Source: Butyrivibrio sp. INlla18
GTDB taxonomy: Bacteria; Bacillota; Clostridia; Lachnospirales; Lachnospiraceae
DNA length: 64,000 bases
Direction of reading: 5' to 3'
Assembly (NCBI RefSeq): GCF_900103635.1
Contig: NZ_FMXK01000010.1
Span: forward strand, 1 to 64,000
The position numbers and the translations under genes are program-made. The notes below the pieces were generated by a model. That model saw nothing but the letters and a program-made list of their open reading frames with translations. It was not told the origin of the DNA and did no database searches. Shown here piece after piece: positions 32,264 to 40,974 of the stretch. Every line of letters begins with the position of its first letter. Within the stretch, counting starts at the first letter, position 1.

Positions 32264-34600
32264 CATGAACAACAGCAGCACCACTCTCACCACCAGGGCC
32301 ACGATCCACGCCACTGCGCACTGCCACAGCACTACTCCAAGAGCCCACTTTTTGCCCAGCTCTCTTTTTATAGAAGCTACTGCCGCAACGCATGGAGTAT
32401 AAAGAAGGCTGAATACCAGCAGTGTAGCGGCTGTAACCGGTGTAAGAGCGCCTGCCACATCTCCCTCAAAGAGGATTCCCATTGTGGAGACCACGCTCTC
32501 TTTTGCTATAAATCCGCTCACAAGTGAAGTGCAGATCCTCCAATCTCCAAGTCCAAGAGGTATGAAAAGAGGCACGATAAAGCTAGATATTCTGGCCATG
32601 ATGCTCTGCTGTGAATTACTTACAAGATTAAAGTATGGATCGAAGTTACTTAATATCCAAACAATAATTGTTGCAAAGAAGATGATGGAAAAGGCCTTCT
32701 GAATGAAATCCTTGGATTTCTCCCACAGAAGCTGGCATACGCTTCTAGGGCTTGGAAGTCTGTAGTTTGGCAGCTCCATAACAAAAGGAACCGCTTCGCC
32801 CTTGAACACTGTCTTTTTTGATAAAAGAGCAAACAAAATACCTGTAAGAATACCAAGCAGGTACAGTCCTGTCATGATAAAGCCTCCTTTTCCCGGGAAG
32901 AATGCATTTACAAAGAACGCATAAATAGGGAGCTTAGCAGTGCAGCTCATAAATGGTGTCAGGACTATGGTCATCTTCCTGTCTCTATCAGAAGGCAGAG
33001 TTCTTGTGGACATAACCGCAGGAACCGTGCATCCAAAACCGATAAGAAGGGGCACGATGCTTCGGCCGGAAAGACCTATCTTTCTAAGGAGCTTGTCCAT
33101 TACAAAGGCTACTCTTGCGATGTAGCCGCTGTCTTCCATAAGTGACAGGAAGAAGAAAAGAGTTACTATTATAGGAAGGAAACTGAGCACGCTTCCAACA
33201 CCTTCGAAAATTCCTTCTACAATGAGGCCTCTAAGTACTGCGTTGACGTTTGTTGCCTGAAGCAAAAGGTCTACTTTACCTGTGATAAAGCCAATGGCGT
33301 CTTCAAGTAGACCCTGGAAGAATGCGCCGATGACATTAAATGTAAGGAAGAATACCAAGGCCATGATCAGCACGAATACTGGGATTGCAGTGTATTTTCC
33401 TGTGAGGATCTTATCTATCTGATTACTTCTTGCTTTTTCTTTGCTTTCCTTTGGCTTCTTGACACAGGTCTTACAGACTCTTCTGATAAAAGAGAATCTC
33501 ATATCCGCAATGGCTGCGCTTCTATCAAGGCCACTTTCTTTTTCCATCTGAGAAACGATGTGTTCAAGGGCATCCTTCTCATTGTCATCAAGGCCAAGCT
33601 TGTCGATTATGAGCTTGTCGCCTTCTACAACCTTGCTGGCTGCAAATCTGATAGGAATGCCTGCTGCCTGTGCGTGGTCATCTATCATGTGCATAACTGC
33701 GTGAAGGCACTGGTGCACCGCTCCGCCTTTATCTTCCTTTGAGCAAAAATCCTGCTCTACAGGCTTTTCCTGATATTTCGCAATATGAATAGCGTGGGAA
33801 ATAAGCTCATCTACGCCTTCATTCTTGGCTGCAGCAATAGGAACTACCGGTGTTCCCAGCTCTTTTTCCATAGCATTGATATCTACAGCGCCGCCGTTAC
33901 CTGTAAGCTCATCCATCATGTTAAGAGCAACAACAGTAGGAATGCCCATCTCCAGAAGCTGCATGGTCAGATACAGGTTACGCTCGATGTTGGTAACGTC
34001 TACGATATTAATGATGGCGCATGGCTTCTCGTTTAGAACGTGGTTACGAGATACGATCTCTTCGCTGGTGTATGGTGACATTGAATAGATGCCAGGAAGA
34101 TCAGTAACCATGGTATTCTTGTAGCCGCGGATCTCACCATCCTTGCGGTCAACAGTAACTCCGGGGAAATTACCTACGTGCTGCTTGGAGCCTGTCAGCT
34201 GGTTGAAAAGAGTTGTCTTTCCGCTGTTCTGATTGCCCACCAGCGCAAATGTCAGGACTGTCCCCTCTGGAACCGGGTTCTCATGCTTTTTTTGGTGGAA
34301 GATTCCTGACTCGCCAAGGCCAGGATGAGCTGTTTTAAAAGAAATCTCTTCTCCCTTATCAGTATCTTCCTCGCCTGATATCTTCTCAATGTCGATCTGC
34401 TCAGCTTCTGACAGCCTAAGTGTCAATCTATAGCTGTGAATCTCAATCTCCATGGGATCTCCCATTGGAGCCAGCTTCACAACGCTGACCTTTGCACCAG
34501 GGATCACGCCCATATCCAAAAAGTGCTGGCGAAGAGCACCCTCGCCGCCAACCTTAGTTATTTTTGCTCTTTGTCCGATCTGTAACTGCTTTAGTGTCAC
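32261..34600 (-). CDS. feoB: Ferrous iron transporter FeoB with fused N-terminal FeoA domain
   Basis: This 779-residue protein imports Fe(II). Residues 1-75 are a FeoA/SH3-like domain (LKQLQIGQRAKITKV, LRQHFLDMGVIPG). The GTPase domain runs from about 115 to 290, with P-loop GNQNSGKTTLFNQLTG, Switch I VGNFPGVTVD and G3 DLPGIYS. The pore part has Gate/NFeoB-C motifs (LLIGFGCTVPAVMSTRTL). Fusion of FeoA to FeoB is uncommon but known in some Clostridia. Start is GTG with AGGAGA upstream. A strong Fur-box-like palindrome lies about 55-77 bases upstream. The stop is touched by a palindromic repeat. Confidence 0.95.
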   Translation of the reverse strand: MTLKQLQIGQRAKITKVGGEGALRQHFLDMGVIPGAKVSVVKLAPMGDPMEIEIHSYRLTLRLSEAEQIDIEKISGEEDTDKGEEISFKTAHPGLGESGIFHQKKHENPVPEGTVLTFALVGNQNSGKTTLFNQLTGSKQHVGNFPGVTVDRKDGEIRGYKNTMVTDLPGIYSMSPYTSEEIVSRNHVLNEKPCAIINIVDVTNIERNLYLTMQLLEMGIPTVVALNMMDELTGNGGAVDINAMEKELGTPVVPIAAAKNEGVDELISHAIHIAKYQEKPVEQDFCSKEDKGGAVHQCLHAVMHMIDDHAQAAGIPIRFAASKVVEGDKLIIDKLGLDDNEKDALEHIVSQMEKESGLDRSAAIADMRFSFIRRVCKTCVKKPKESKEKARSNQIDKILTGKYTAIPVFVLIMALVFFLTFNVIGAFFQGLLEDAIGFITGKVDLLLQATNVNAVLRGLIVEGIFEGVGSVLSFLPIIVTLFFFLSLMEDSGYIARVAFVMDKLLRKIGLSGRSIVPLLIGFGCTVPAVMSTRTLPSDRDRKMTIVLTPFMSCTAKLPIYAFFVNAFFPGKGGFIMTGLYLLGILTGILFALLSKKTVFKGEAVPFVMELPNYRLPSPRSVCQLLWEKSKDFIQKAFSIIFFATIIVWILSNFDPYFNLVSNSQQSIMARISSFIVPLFIPLGLGDWRICTSLVSGFIAKESVVSTMGILFEGDVAGALTPVTAATLLVFSLLYTPCVAAVASIKRELGKKWALGVVLWQCAVAWIVALVVRVVLLLFM

Positions 34601-34653
34601 AACTTTTCTCCTAAACCTTTTTATCTATACTAAGTATGCTCTCGCGATTGTTA

Positions 34654-34678
34654 GTTAATGATAACAATTCTCATTAAC
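34654..34678 (-). promoter_or_regulatory. Fur-box-like operator upstream of feoB
   Basis: GTTAATGA (34654-34661) is the perfect inverse of TCATTAAC (34671-34678). The central part, ATGATAACAATTCTCATT, matches the 19-base Fur consensus GATAATGATAATCATTATC well. It lies upstream of the iron transporter, as expected for iron repression. Confidence 0.7.
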
Positions 34679-34712
34679 ATTATAGCATCTATTAGCAAAT
34701 TGACGCATTCTA

Positions 34713-34806
34713 AAAGAATGGACCTAGGGGACGGGGTTAGTGGACCATTTGTCCCAAATGGTCCACTAACCCCGCCCCCTAGGTCCACTTCTGCCATTTT
34801 TCGTCA
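34713..34806. repeat. REPIN-like palindrome, GGACC variant, second copy
   Basis: The arms lie at 34719-34787 (one C/T change from a perfect palindrome), followed by the same CTTCTGCCATTTTTCGTCA tail as the copy at 32170-32263. The two copies flank feoB in the same orientation and differ at about one base in 94. Confidence 0.9.
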
Positions 34807-34815
34807 AACAAGACT

Positions 34816-35763
34816 TTAGAAAGCTTCCTTGAGCACTTCTTTGAGAGTTGTTGCTGAGGCCTTGAGCGCCTCTTTTTCCTGATCACTAAGCTTGATCGGA
34901 ACTGCGCCTTCAACGCCGTTTCGACCTACAATTGCTGGCATGCTAAGTGCGATGTCATCAATTCCAAAATCGCCATGCTGAATGCTGGAAATTGGAAGAA
35001 TACTCTTTTCATCCCTGATGATTGCTTCGCAGATACGCCTTACGCTCATGGCGATGCCGTAATATGTGGCACCTTTCTTTTCAATAATGCCGTAGGCGCT
35101 GTTCTTGACGTTCTCTGCAATCTCATTCATGGACTTCTCGTGTTCGAAGTGTCCTCTCATCTCGCAGAAATCATTGATCGGAATTCCAGAAACATTGGCG
35201 CTACTCCAAGCAGCAATCTCGCTGTCGCCGTGCTCTCCAATAATATAAGCGTGAACAGAACGGCTGTCGATATCAAGGTGCTCGCCCAAAAGGTATTTGA
35301 ACCTTGCTGTATCAAGCACTGTTCCGGAGCCAAAGACTCTGTTTTCTGGGAATCCGCTGAGTTTGGCTGCCGCGTAAGTTAAGATATCTACTGGGTTTGC
35401 AACTATCAGAAGAATTCCTTCTTTATTGTACTTTGCTATTTCTGGGATTATGGATTTGAAGATTCCAATGTTCTTTTTAACAAGATCAAGCCTTGTCTCG
35501 CCAGGCTTCTGGCCTGCTCCAGCTGTTACAACTACAACTGCCGCATCCGCTGCGTCTTTGTAATCGCCAGCATAGATAGACATTGGCTTTGCAAAAGGAA
35601 GGCCGTGGCTGATATCAAGCGCTTCGCCCTCTGCCTTGTCTTTATTTACATCGATCAGCACCATCTCAGAAAAAAGGCCACTCTCCATAAGAGCAAAAGC
35701 TGATGCTGAGCCAACAAACCCACAACCTACTACTGCAACTTTTCTTTCATTAAGTGACGCCAT
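34816..35763 (-). CDS. ldh: L-lactate dehydrogenase
   Basis: This 315-residue NAD-dependent enzyme makes lactate from pyruvate. It has an N-terminal Rossmann loop VAVVGCGFVGSASAFAL, the substrate loop TAGAGQKPGETRLDL, NPVDILTY, and the catalytic His in IIGEHGDSEIAAWS. Substrate Arg residues are in RLDLV and DTARFK. The gene has AAAGGAGG before the ATG. It stands alone between a palindromic repeat and a 136-base AT-rich gap without visible features. Lactate and butyrate formation fits Butyrivibrio-like fermentation. Confidence 0.95.
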   Translation of the reverse strand: MASLNERKVAVVGCGFVGSASAFALMESGLFSEMVLIDVNKDKAEGEALDISHGLPFAKPMSIYAGDYKDAADAAVVVVTAGAGQKPGETRLDLVKKNIGIFKSIIPEIAKYNKEGILLIVANPVDILTYAAAKLSGFPENRVFGSGTVLDTARFKYLLGEHLDIDSRSVHAYIIGEHGDSEIAAWSSANVSGIPINDFCEMRGHFEHEKSMNEIAENVKNSAYGIIEKKGATYYGIAMSVRRICEAIIRDEKSILPISSIQHGDFGIDDIALSMPAIVGRNGVEGAVPIKLSDQEKEALKASATTLKEVLKEAF

Positions 35764-35899
35764 GATGTACCTCCTTTATGTGATGTACAATGTATCATGA
35801 TCTCAAGATATACTCCTATTGAGACATATCATTTTATATTGCTTGTAAATATAGTATATCTTTATTTTAGTTTCTCTTGAACGTTATTTAGTGACAATT

Positions 35900-36619
35900 T
35901 TATTCAAGTATGTTTCCGTCCCTTGAAATAGTAACTACCTGCCAAGGGATAAATTTTCCGCTATTTCTAAGGGCGTTTTCTGCTGCTCTCTGAAGACCAC
36001 CGCAACATGGAACCTCCATCCTTACTACTGTCACGCTCTTGATATCGTTGTACTTGATGATCTCTGTGAGCTTTTCTGTGTAATCGCCCTCATCAAGCTT
36101 TGGACATCCGATCATTGTAACCTTGCCCTTCATGAAATCCTCGTGCATGTTGGCGTAGGCATATGCTGTGCAATCTGCCGCAATGAGGAGCTTAGCGCCA
36201 TTATAGAACTCTGCCTGTGTAGGAAGAAGCTTGATCTGGCATGGCCACTGCATCAGGCGGGAGATGGACTTACTATAGAAAGATGCTTGTCCCTGCGCAT
36301 CATTGCTACCTTCTGCGGATGCATCCTCTTTTTCCCCAAGCTGCATGAATCTTGATCCAGGGCAGCCATGTCCTTTTGCCTTAAGTTCTTTGCTGGCCTT
36401 AACTGCCTCCTCATCGTATGCAGGCGCTTCTCGGCTCTCGAAGGTTATGGCTCCTGTTGGGCATCCTGGAAGGCAATCTCCAAAGCCGTCGCAGAAGTTC
36501 TCTCTCACAAGCTTTGCCTTTCCGTTTATCATCTCTATTGCGCCCTCGTGGCAAGCTGTGGCGCAGATTCCGCAACCATTGCACTTTTCTTCGTCAATAT
36601 GAATTATCTGTCTGACCAT
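35900..36619 (-). CDS. 4Fe-4S ferredoxin-domain protein
   Basis: The 239-residue protein begins with two ferredoxin motifs (CNGCGICATACHEGAIE and CDGFGDCLPGCPTGAI). It then has a C-terminal domain with MIGCPKLDEGDYTEKL and the cysteine pair VPCCGGLQRA. I know the latter as typical of a family of iron-sulfur proteins divergent from Crp/Fnr regulators in Clostridia. It probably takes part in redox or oxidative-stress handling. It is divergent from the broken Crp/Fnr gene at 36719. Confidence 0.85.
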   Translation of the reverse strand: MVRQIIHIDEEKCNGCGICATACHEGAIEMINGKAKLVRENFCDGFGDCLPGCPTGAITFESREAPAYDEEAVKASKELKAKGHGCPGSRFMQLGEKEDASAEGSNDAQGQASFYSKSISRLMQWPCQIKLLPTQAEFYNGAKLLIAADCTAYAYANMHEDFMKGKVTMIGCPKLDEGDYTEKLTEIIKYNDIKSVTVVRMEVPCCGGLQRAAENALRNSGKFIPWQVVTISRDGNILE

Positions 36620-36718
36620 CTCAATTCTCCATTTCTTTTTAAAACTTGTTCTGATGGCGTCAGTATAATATACTCAAATTGTAAATTACGTTGTTTAAAC
36701 CACATTTTGGGGAAAATT

Positions 36719-37070
36719 ATGGAATATTTAAATTTATTAAATAGCAGATTATTTTCAGGTCTTTCATCAAAAGAGCTCCTCCTGGAAGGAAAAGCTACTG
36801 CAAAACATCCTCATCATTTCATCTCAAAAAAATCTCGCCCTCTCCGGAAGAAGCTTTTACACTTCTCCAAAGAGTTGCCGAAGCCGCCTCCTGTCCTACC
36901 TTAACGCCATCGCCCTCCAGACTGGCTCTAGGGAATTCGACATTCCATTTAACCGCCAGCAGCTGGCTGACTACCTGAACCTAGAGCGCACCAACATGTC
37001 AAAAGAGCTGTCTCACATGCGAGATGAAGGGCTCATTGAATTTAGGAAGAGCCACTTCACGTTGTTATAA
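36719..37070 (+). pseudogene. Crp/Fnr regulator gene with internal deletion and frameshift
   Basis: The N-terminal part MEYLNLLNSRLFSGLSSKEL matches Crp/Fnr openings and has GGGG before the ATG. Its frame runs only to 36904. From about 36790 another frame reads RSRLLSYLNAIALQTGSREF and then IPFNRQQLADYLNLERTNM, ending FRKSHFTLL at 37070. This is the winged HTH of the same family. The cyclic-nucleotide/effector domain of about 90 residues is missing. An intact gene would be about 690 bases. This looks like one deletion plus a frame change, so the divergent ferredoxin gene has probably lost its regulator. It could also be two non-functional remnants. Confidence 0.8.
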
Positions 37071-37156
37071 ATTAAAGAGCATTTTGTATTTCGTATTCTT
37101 CTCATTATTTAGATCATATTAAATCACATCTACCCAATGGTGATAATTTTTTCCAC

Positions 37157-37254
37157 ATTATATTCAATTATATAAAATTGTATGGTATTATATTTTTAGA
37201 GGTGATTTTATATAATATTATATTAAATTATATAGTTTTATATTAGATTATATT
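37157..37254 (+). repeat. AT-rich repeats in the promoter of the AAA ATPase gene
   Basis: ATTATATTCAATTATATA (37157-37174) and ATTATATTAAATTATATA (37217-37234) differ at one base. A third copy, TTATATTAGATTATAT, lies at 37238-37253, 7 bases before the ribosome binding site. They may be operators or iteron-like sites. Confidence 0.5.
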
Positions 37255-37265
37255 TAGGAGAAAAA

Positions 37266-38315
37266 ATGTCAACAAGAAATCCTTACGCGATCAGTTTTGG
37301 TCGAATTCCAAATCAATACATCAGCAGAAGTTTGCTCATAGACGACATTATAGATACACTAAATAGCGACATTGTTGAGGAACAGGCTTTTAAGATAACC
37401 GGCATAAGAGGAACCGGCAAAACTGTTACCCTAACCACAATTGAGAAGCAGCTTCGCGAAGATAATAACTGGATAGTTGTAAATCTTAAGCCAGACTCTG
37501 ATATTGTCAATGATCTGGTTGCCAACTTATACACTAACATTCCCTTTATTACTAATTTTGTAGATGCCAACCTTAATCTTTCCGCCTTCGGAATAGGTGT
37601 AAATTTATCAAAAAAGAGTCCTGCTGCTAGCTTGGACGTTGCGCTTGATAAACTAATGTCCGAAGTAGCACGCAAGAAAAAGCGAGTTCTTATAGTGATT
37701 GACGAAGCCAGAAAAACAGATTCACTGATTGATTTTATCCAAGAGTTTCAGATTCTTATAAGAAAAGACTATCCAATCTATCTGATAGTTGCCGGATTAT
37801 ATGAAGATATTGAAAGTTTGGAAAATACCGATGGCCTTACTTTTTTCCTAAGGGCTACTAAATGTGAAATGACTCCTCTTAACATAGGTGTCATCAAAGA
37901 AGACTACAAAGAAACTTTAGGGCTGACCGATGAAGTAGCTTATGATCTGGCCGTTATGACTAAAGGATATGCTTTTGCTTACCAAGCTTTTGGAAAATAT
38001 ATGTGGGAAGAAAATGCAAAAGAAATTACTCCGAAGGTAATGGCGCTTGTAGACGAAGCATTAGCCCAAAAAGTCTACAATAAGATTTGGAGCGAACTGA
38101 TGCCAAAAGATAAATGGTTCTTGAGTTTTATTGTCAAAAAGGAAACCATGTCAGCATCGGAGCTTTTAGAAATAACCAAGAAAAAACACAACGAATGGAG
38201 CGAACCAAGAAAACGTCTTATAGACAAAGGAATAATAAATGGTTCAGTACGAGGTATGATATCTCTCAAGCTTCCTAGATTCAAAGAATATGTCGAAAAT
38301 ATAGATTTAATGTAA
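37266..38315 (+). CDS. AAA-type ATPase with C-terminal winged helix
   Basis: The 349-residue protein has Walker A GIRGTGKTVT (about 45-54), Walker B VLIVIDEA (about 141-148) and a sensor-like region. A C-terminal winged helix follows (about 285-345; SASELLEITKKKHNEWSEPR, KRLIDKGIINGS). It resembles ORC/STAND-like ATPases that occur singly in gut Clostridia genomes, often on mobile elements. No partner gene is near. TTAGGAG lies 6 bases before the ATG. The promoter is unusually AT-rich with repeated motifs. The gene is slightly lower in GC than its neighbours, suggesting transfer. Its role is unknown. Confidence 0.8.
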   Translation: MSTRNPYAISFGRIPNQYISRSLLIDDIIDTLNSDIVEEQAFKITGIRGTGKTVTLTTIEKQLREDNNWIVVNLKPDSDIVNDLVANLYTNIPFITNFVDANLNLSAFGIGVNLSKKSPAASLDVALDKLMSEVARKKKRVLIVIDEARKTDSLIDFIQEFQILIRKDYPIYLIVAGLYEDIESLENTDGLTFFLRATKCEMTPLNIGVIKEDYKETLGLTDEVAYDLAVMTKGYAFAYQAFGKYMWEENAKEITPKVMALVDEALAQKVYNKIWSELMPKDKWFLSFIVKKETMSASELLEITKKKHNEWSEPRKRLIDKGIINGSVRGMISLKLPRFKEYVENIDLM

Positions 38316-38321
38316 CTATAA

Positions 38322-38358
38322 AGGACTGCGACCTTAACGGTCCGCAGCCCTATTTTTT
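38322..38358. terminator. Terminator between convergent genes
   Basis: AGGACTGCGACC pairs, with a bulge, with GGTCCGCAGCCCT (38322-38351), and six T follow at 38353-38358 on the + strand. It ends the ATPase transcript and may also serve the lipoprotein gene opposite. Confidence 0.75.
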
Positions 38359-38395
38359 CTATCTTTCTCTTCTTTCCCTCCAATATTATATAGTT

Positions 38396-39850
38396 TCACG
38401 CTCCAACTGGAAGATTCTCCATGCACTCAGTAATAAGCGTTGTCCCATCTATATAACTGACTTTCTGCATGTAAGAGCCCTGATTTTCCTGCTTTTGCGT
38501 GATGTAGACTCTGTAAATCTTTTCATCATCAGTTTGAAAATCCACATAGCTCTCATCATCTGTTCTGTATAAATGTAGCACCGTGCCTGGTTCCAAATCA
38601 TCTTTTACCAGATCATGATCTTTAGTATCCTTGTTCCAAACAATCTTCATGCAATCGATTGGCGCTGTAACCTTGATATCTACATCTGCAAAAGTATCAT
38701 TGTACCAAAAATATCCATTACCAGCGGCGTCGTTTATATGAGGCATGCCATCATCACCAACGCTAAAAGATACGTGAACTACGCCGATTCCAGCCATGTC
38801 TGAAATCTTGGACATCTGAAATGACCACGGTGCCTGGACTATAGAATTTCCACTTTCAAGATTAAACTCACCCTCATATTTCACCGGCTCTTTTAACGAA
38901 TCCTGATTTAGATCATAGACATAGAGCTGACTTCCGAAGGTCTCATTAAGTCCAAAAGTATAAAGATAAGCCTTGCCCTTATAGATCATCACATAATTCT
39001 TGACGTAATTTCCCGCAAGATTCTCATCTAGATTTGTGGTCAATGAATCTTCCCCGCATGTTAGAGTAGCATCGATGCTGCAGTCTTCATCAACATACTC
39101 TGTTGTGAAGTTGTAGAGCTTGCCATTCCATTCAAAAGAGCTGTTCTCCTCATCAAGCCAGATTGTCCTGTCCTTGTTCGCATAGTATTCAGTGTCTAGA
39201 TAATGGCTCTGCTTCTGAAAAAAAGTTGCTCTGTCAGCCTCCACATCATCTATATAGTACATGGCGTCATCATCATACAAGCCATGCTCAAATTCAGCAT
39301 CAAAGCGGATTTCTGCGGTCTTGTTGCCTTCGCCTTCGTACTTTGAAAAAGCATAGATCTCGCGTCCCATGTGCTCGTAGTCCCCGTGGCAAACCCAAAT
39401 CTCGCCATCCACCTTGTGAAACTCCAGCCTACCAGTGGTTCCCTCGCCCTGCATCGAAATATACGGCTCGCCATCCTTGATATCAAAAGCCGCCATGCTG
39501 TAGTAGCACGTATCAAATACTATCAGCTCCTTTTCCCCATCATTGTCCCAATCAAAGAAGTCGTAGTCTTCGATGCCTTCGCTTTCCACATATTTCATGT
39601 AGATCTGCTCTGCCTCCGCGGAAAGCGTTGCTAATCCAGCGTTCTTAAGCTCTTTTCTATTGTCTTTTGCTACAGCGTCAGTCACTGAGGTACTTGCCGT
39701 ACTTGGCTTCCCAACCTGGCCTTCAGGCTTTTCTTTGTCTTCATCCACAGTCTGAAAGCCTTTTTTCTCATCTTTTCCCGCATCTATATTGCACGCCGTA
39801 GCAGTAAGCGCCGTCACCGCTAAAAGAGCTGCTATAAGTCTTTTCTTCAT
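38396..39850 (-). CDS. Lipoprotein of unknown function
   Basis: The 484-residue exported lipoprotein has the signal MKKRLIAALLAVTALTATAC with lipobox Cys20. I start it at 39850 because GAGGAAAGGTT precedes this ATG; a longer opening would bury the signal peptide. The mature part has acidic VCBS/FG-GAP-like strands (DYDFFDWDNDGEKELIVFD) and a C-terminal beta domain (LYRTDDESYVDF). The same DxDxDGxxE pattern appears in other lipoproteins here. The function is unknown. Confidence 0.75.
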   Translation of the reverse strand: MKKRLIAALLAVTALTATACNIDAGKDEKKGFQTVDEDKEKPEGQVGKPSTASTSVTDAVAKDNRKELKNAGLATLSAEAEQIYMKYVESEGIEDYDFFDWDNDGEKELIVFDTCYYSMAAFDIKDGEPYISMQGEGTTGRLEFHKVDGEIWVCHGDYEHMGREIYAFSKYEGEGNKTAEIRFDAEFEHGLYDDDAMYYIDDVEADRATFFQKQSHYLDTEYYANKDRTIWLDEENSSFEWNGKLYNFTTEYVDEDCSIDATLTCGEDSLTTNLDENLAGNYVKNYVMIYKGKAYLYTFGLNETFGSQLYVYDLNQDSLKEPVKYEGEFNLESGNSIVQAPWSFQMSKISDMAGIGVVHVSFSVGDDGMPHINDAAGNGYFWYNDTFADVDIKVTAPIDCMKIVWNKDTKDHDLVKDDLEPGTVLHLYRTDDESYVDFQTDDEKIYRVYITQKQENQGSYMQKVSYIDGTTLITECMENLPVGA

Positions 39851-39963
39851 AACCTTTCCTCCACAAATTATAAGCGTTTCTACTAATATAACACGTGCTA
39901 AGGAGGGCATGTTGCAAGAGGGGCTTGTTGTTTTGCGCTAGTTCCTAACTCCTGTACTAGAAA

Positions 39964-40002
39964 AAATGTCAACATTGAAACACTTCCCACAAATCTTTAC
40001 CC
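39964..40002 (-). repeat. GTTGACA repeat, copy 1 (inverse)
   Basis: Read on the minus strand this carries GGGTAAAGATTTGTGGGAA and then AATGTTGACATTT. It is the inverse copy of the two repeats at 41848 and 41921 and lies in the gap between two minus-strand genes. Confidence 0.6.
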
Positions 40003-40049
40003 ATGAAGCAATTCGCCCCCTCCAGAAAAGTAAAATTTGAAAAAAGACC

Positions 40050-40825
40050 TCACAAAAAATAAAACTGTATCATCTCCCTTACAAGCGCGTAATCTAACGG
40101 ATGTTCCTCCGACTCATACGTCAAAAGCAAGTTAACGCCTGGCATATAGGACGCTGACATGTACAGTGGAATCTTTCCAAGTGAAATTTTTACATAGGAC
40201 GGATCATCCATTAACCCCAGGTGTTCCCAGATAAATATCTTTTTACTAGTTGGATGAAGAATTGTGAAATCCGGATAGATACTTGCTCCACTAACATCGA
40301 TTTCACACTCATACCTATAAGAAATATTTAGTTCAAACAAGCAATCAGCAATGAAGGCTTCTGACTTTGAACGAACCAATTCGCCTTTCTTTGTCTTGAT
40401 TTTCAAAGCTTCCGGATACTTCTTACTTTTCTGATACGCTTCTTTTTCCCATGCTTTCTTATAAATTACCTCATCAAGCAAATGGTCTACATCAGCTGCC
40501 TCTTCCAACAATTGATACGCTGTTGGTGCTTTGTCATATTTCAAAAAGCGCTTCACATTCTCATATTGCGATTTTTTTGAAGACAAAAGCTTTGAATAAT
40601 AGGTCTTTTGAGCCAGCTTTGTGGCTAATTTTCGTTCTTTTTTGGAAATATAATTGCGGGTGATCTTCCCAGAAGAATCCTTGAGTTCCTGATACCACTT
40701 GGTGTTTTTTCCATGCCTATAGCATACAAAAACACCCTCCGGCATGTTTTTGAGTTTACGCTCAATCGCAGGAATTTCTTTTTCAGAATAGCCTCCTGCT
40801 GCTTCATAATTTTAGTAAGTGTCAT
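40050..40825 (-). pseudogene. Frameshifted PD-(D/E)XK-like nuclease gene
   Basis: The main frame (40745-40050, 231 residues) carries RSKSEAFIADCLFELNI, YRYECEID, IYPDFTILHPT and FIWEHLGLMDD. This is the E...PDF...WEHLG pattern of restriction-endonuclease-fold proteins common in Clostridia. Upstream, another frame reads MTLTKIMKQQEAILKK from an ATG at 40825 with AAGGAAAAG before it. The joined reading would be QQEAILK then KEIPAIERKLKNMPEGV. The break lies at a run of five T on + (40779-40783); six would restore the frame. It is either a true homopolymer deletion or a sequencing error. Confidence 0.75.
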
Positions 40826-40946
40826 ATTTTTCTTTTCCTTGTATGAATCATTCGGAAGAATATTCCCAGATTCTAGATTTGATAGAACGGTCAAATGAAA
40901 TGACCGGAAAGAAATATAACATGCTTTGGAAATAATGTAAAGTGCA

Positions 40947-40974
40947 ATAAAAAAGAGGCTACGTAAGTAGCCTC
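40947..40974 (-). terminator. Terminator overlapping the YczE stop codon
   Basis: GAGGCTAC (40955-40962) and GTAGCCTC (40967-40974) form a perfect eight-pair stem with a GTAA loop. Eight T follow on the minus strand (40947-40954). It includes part of the stop codon of the gene ending at 40973. Confidence 0.85.
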
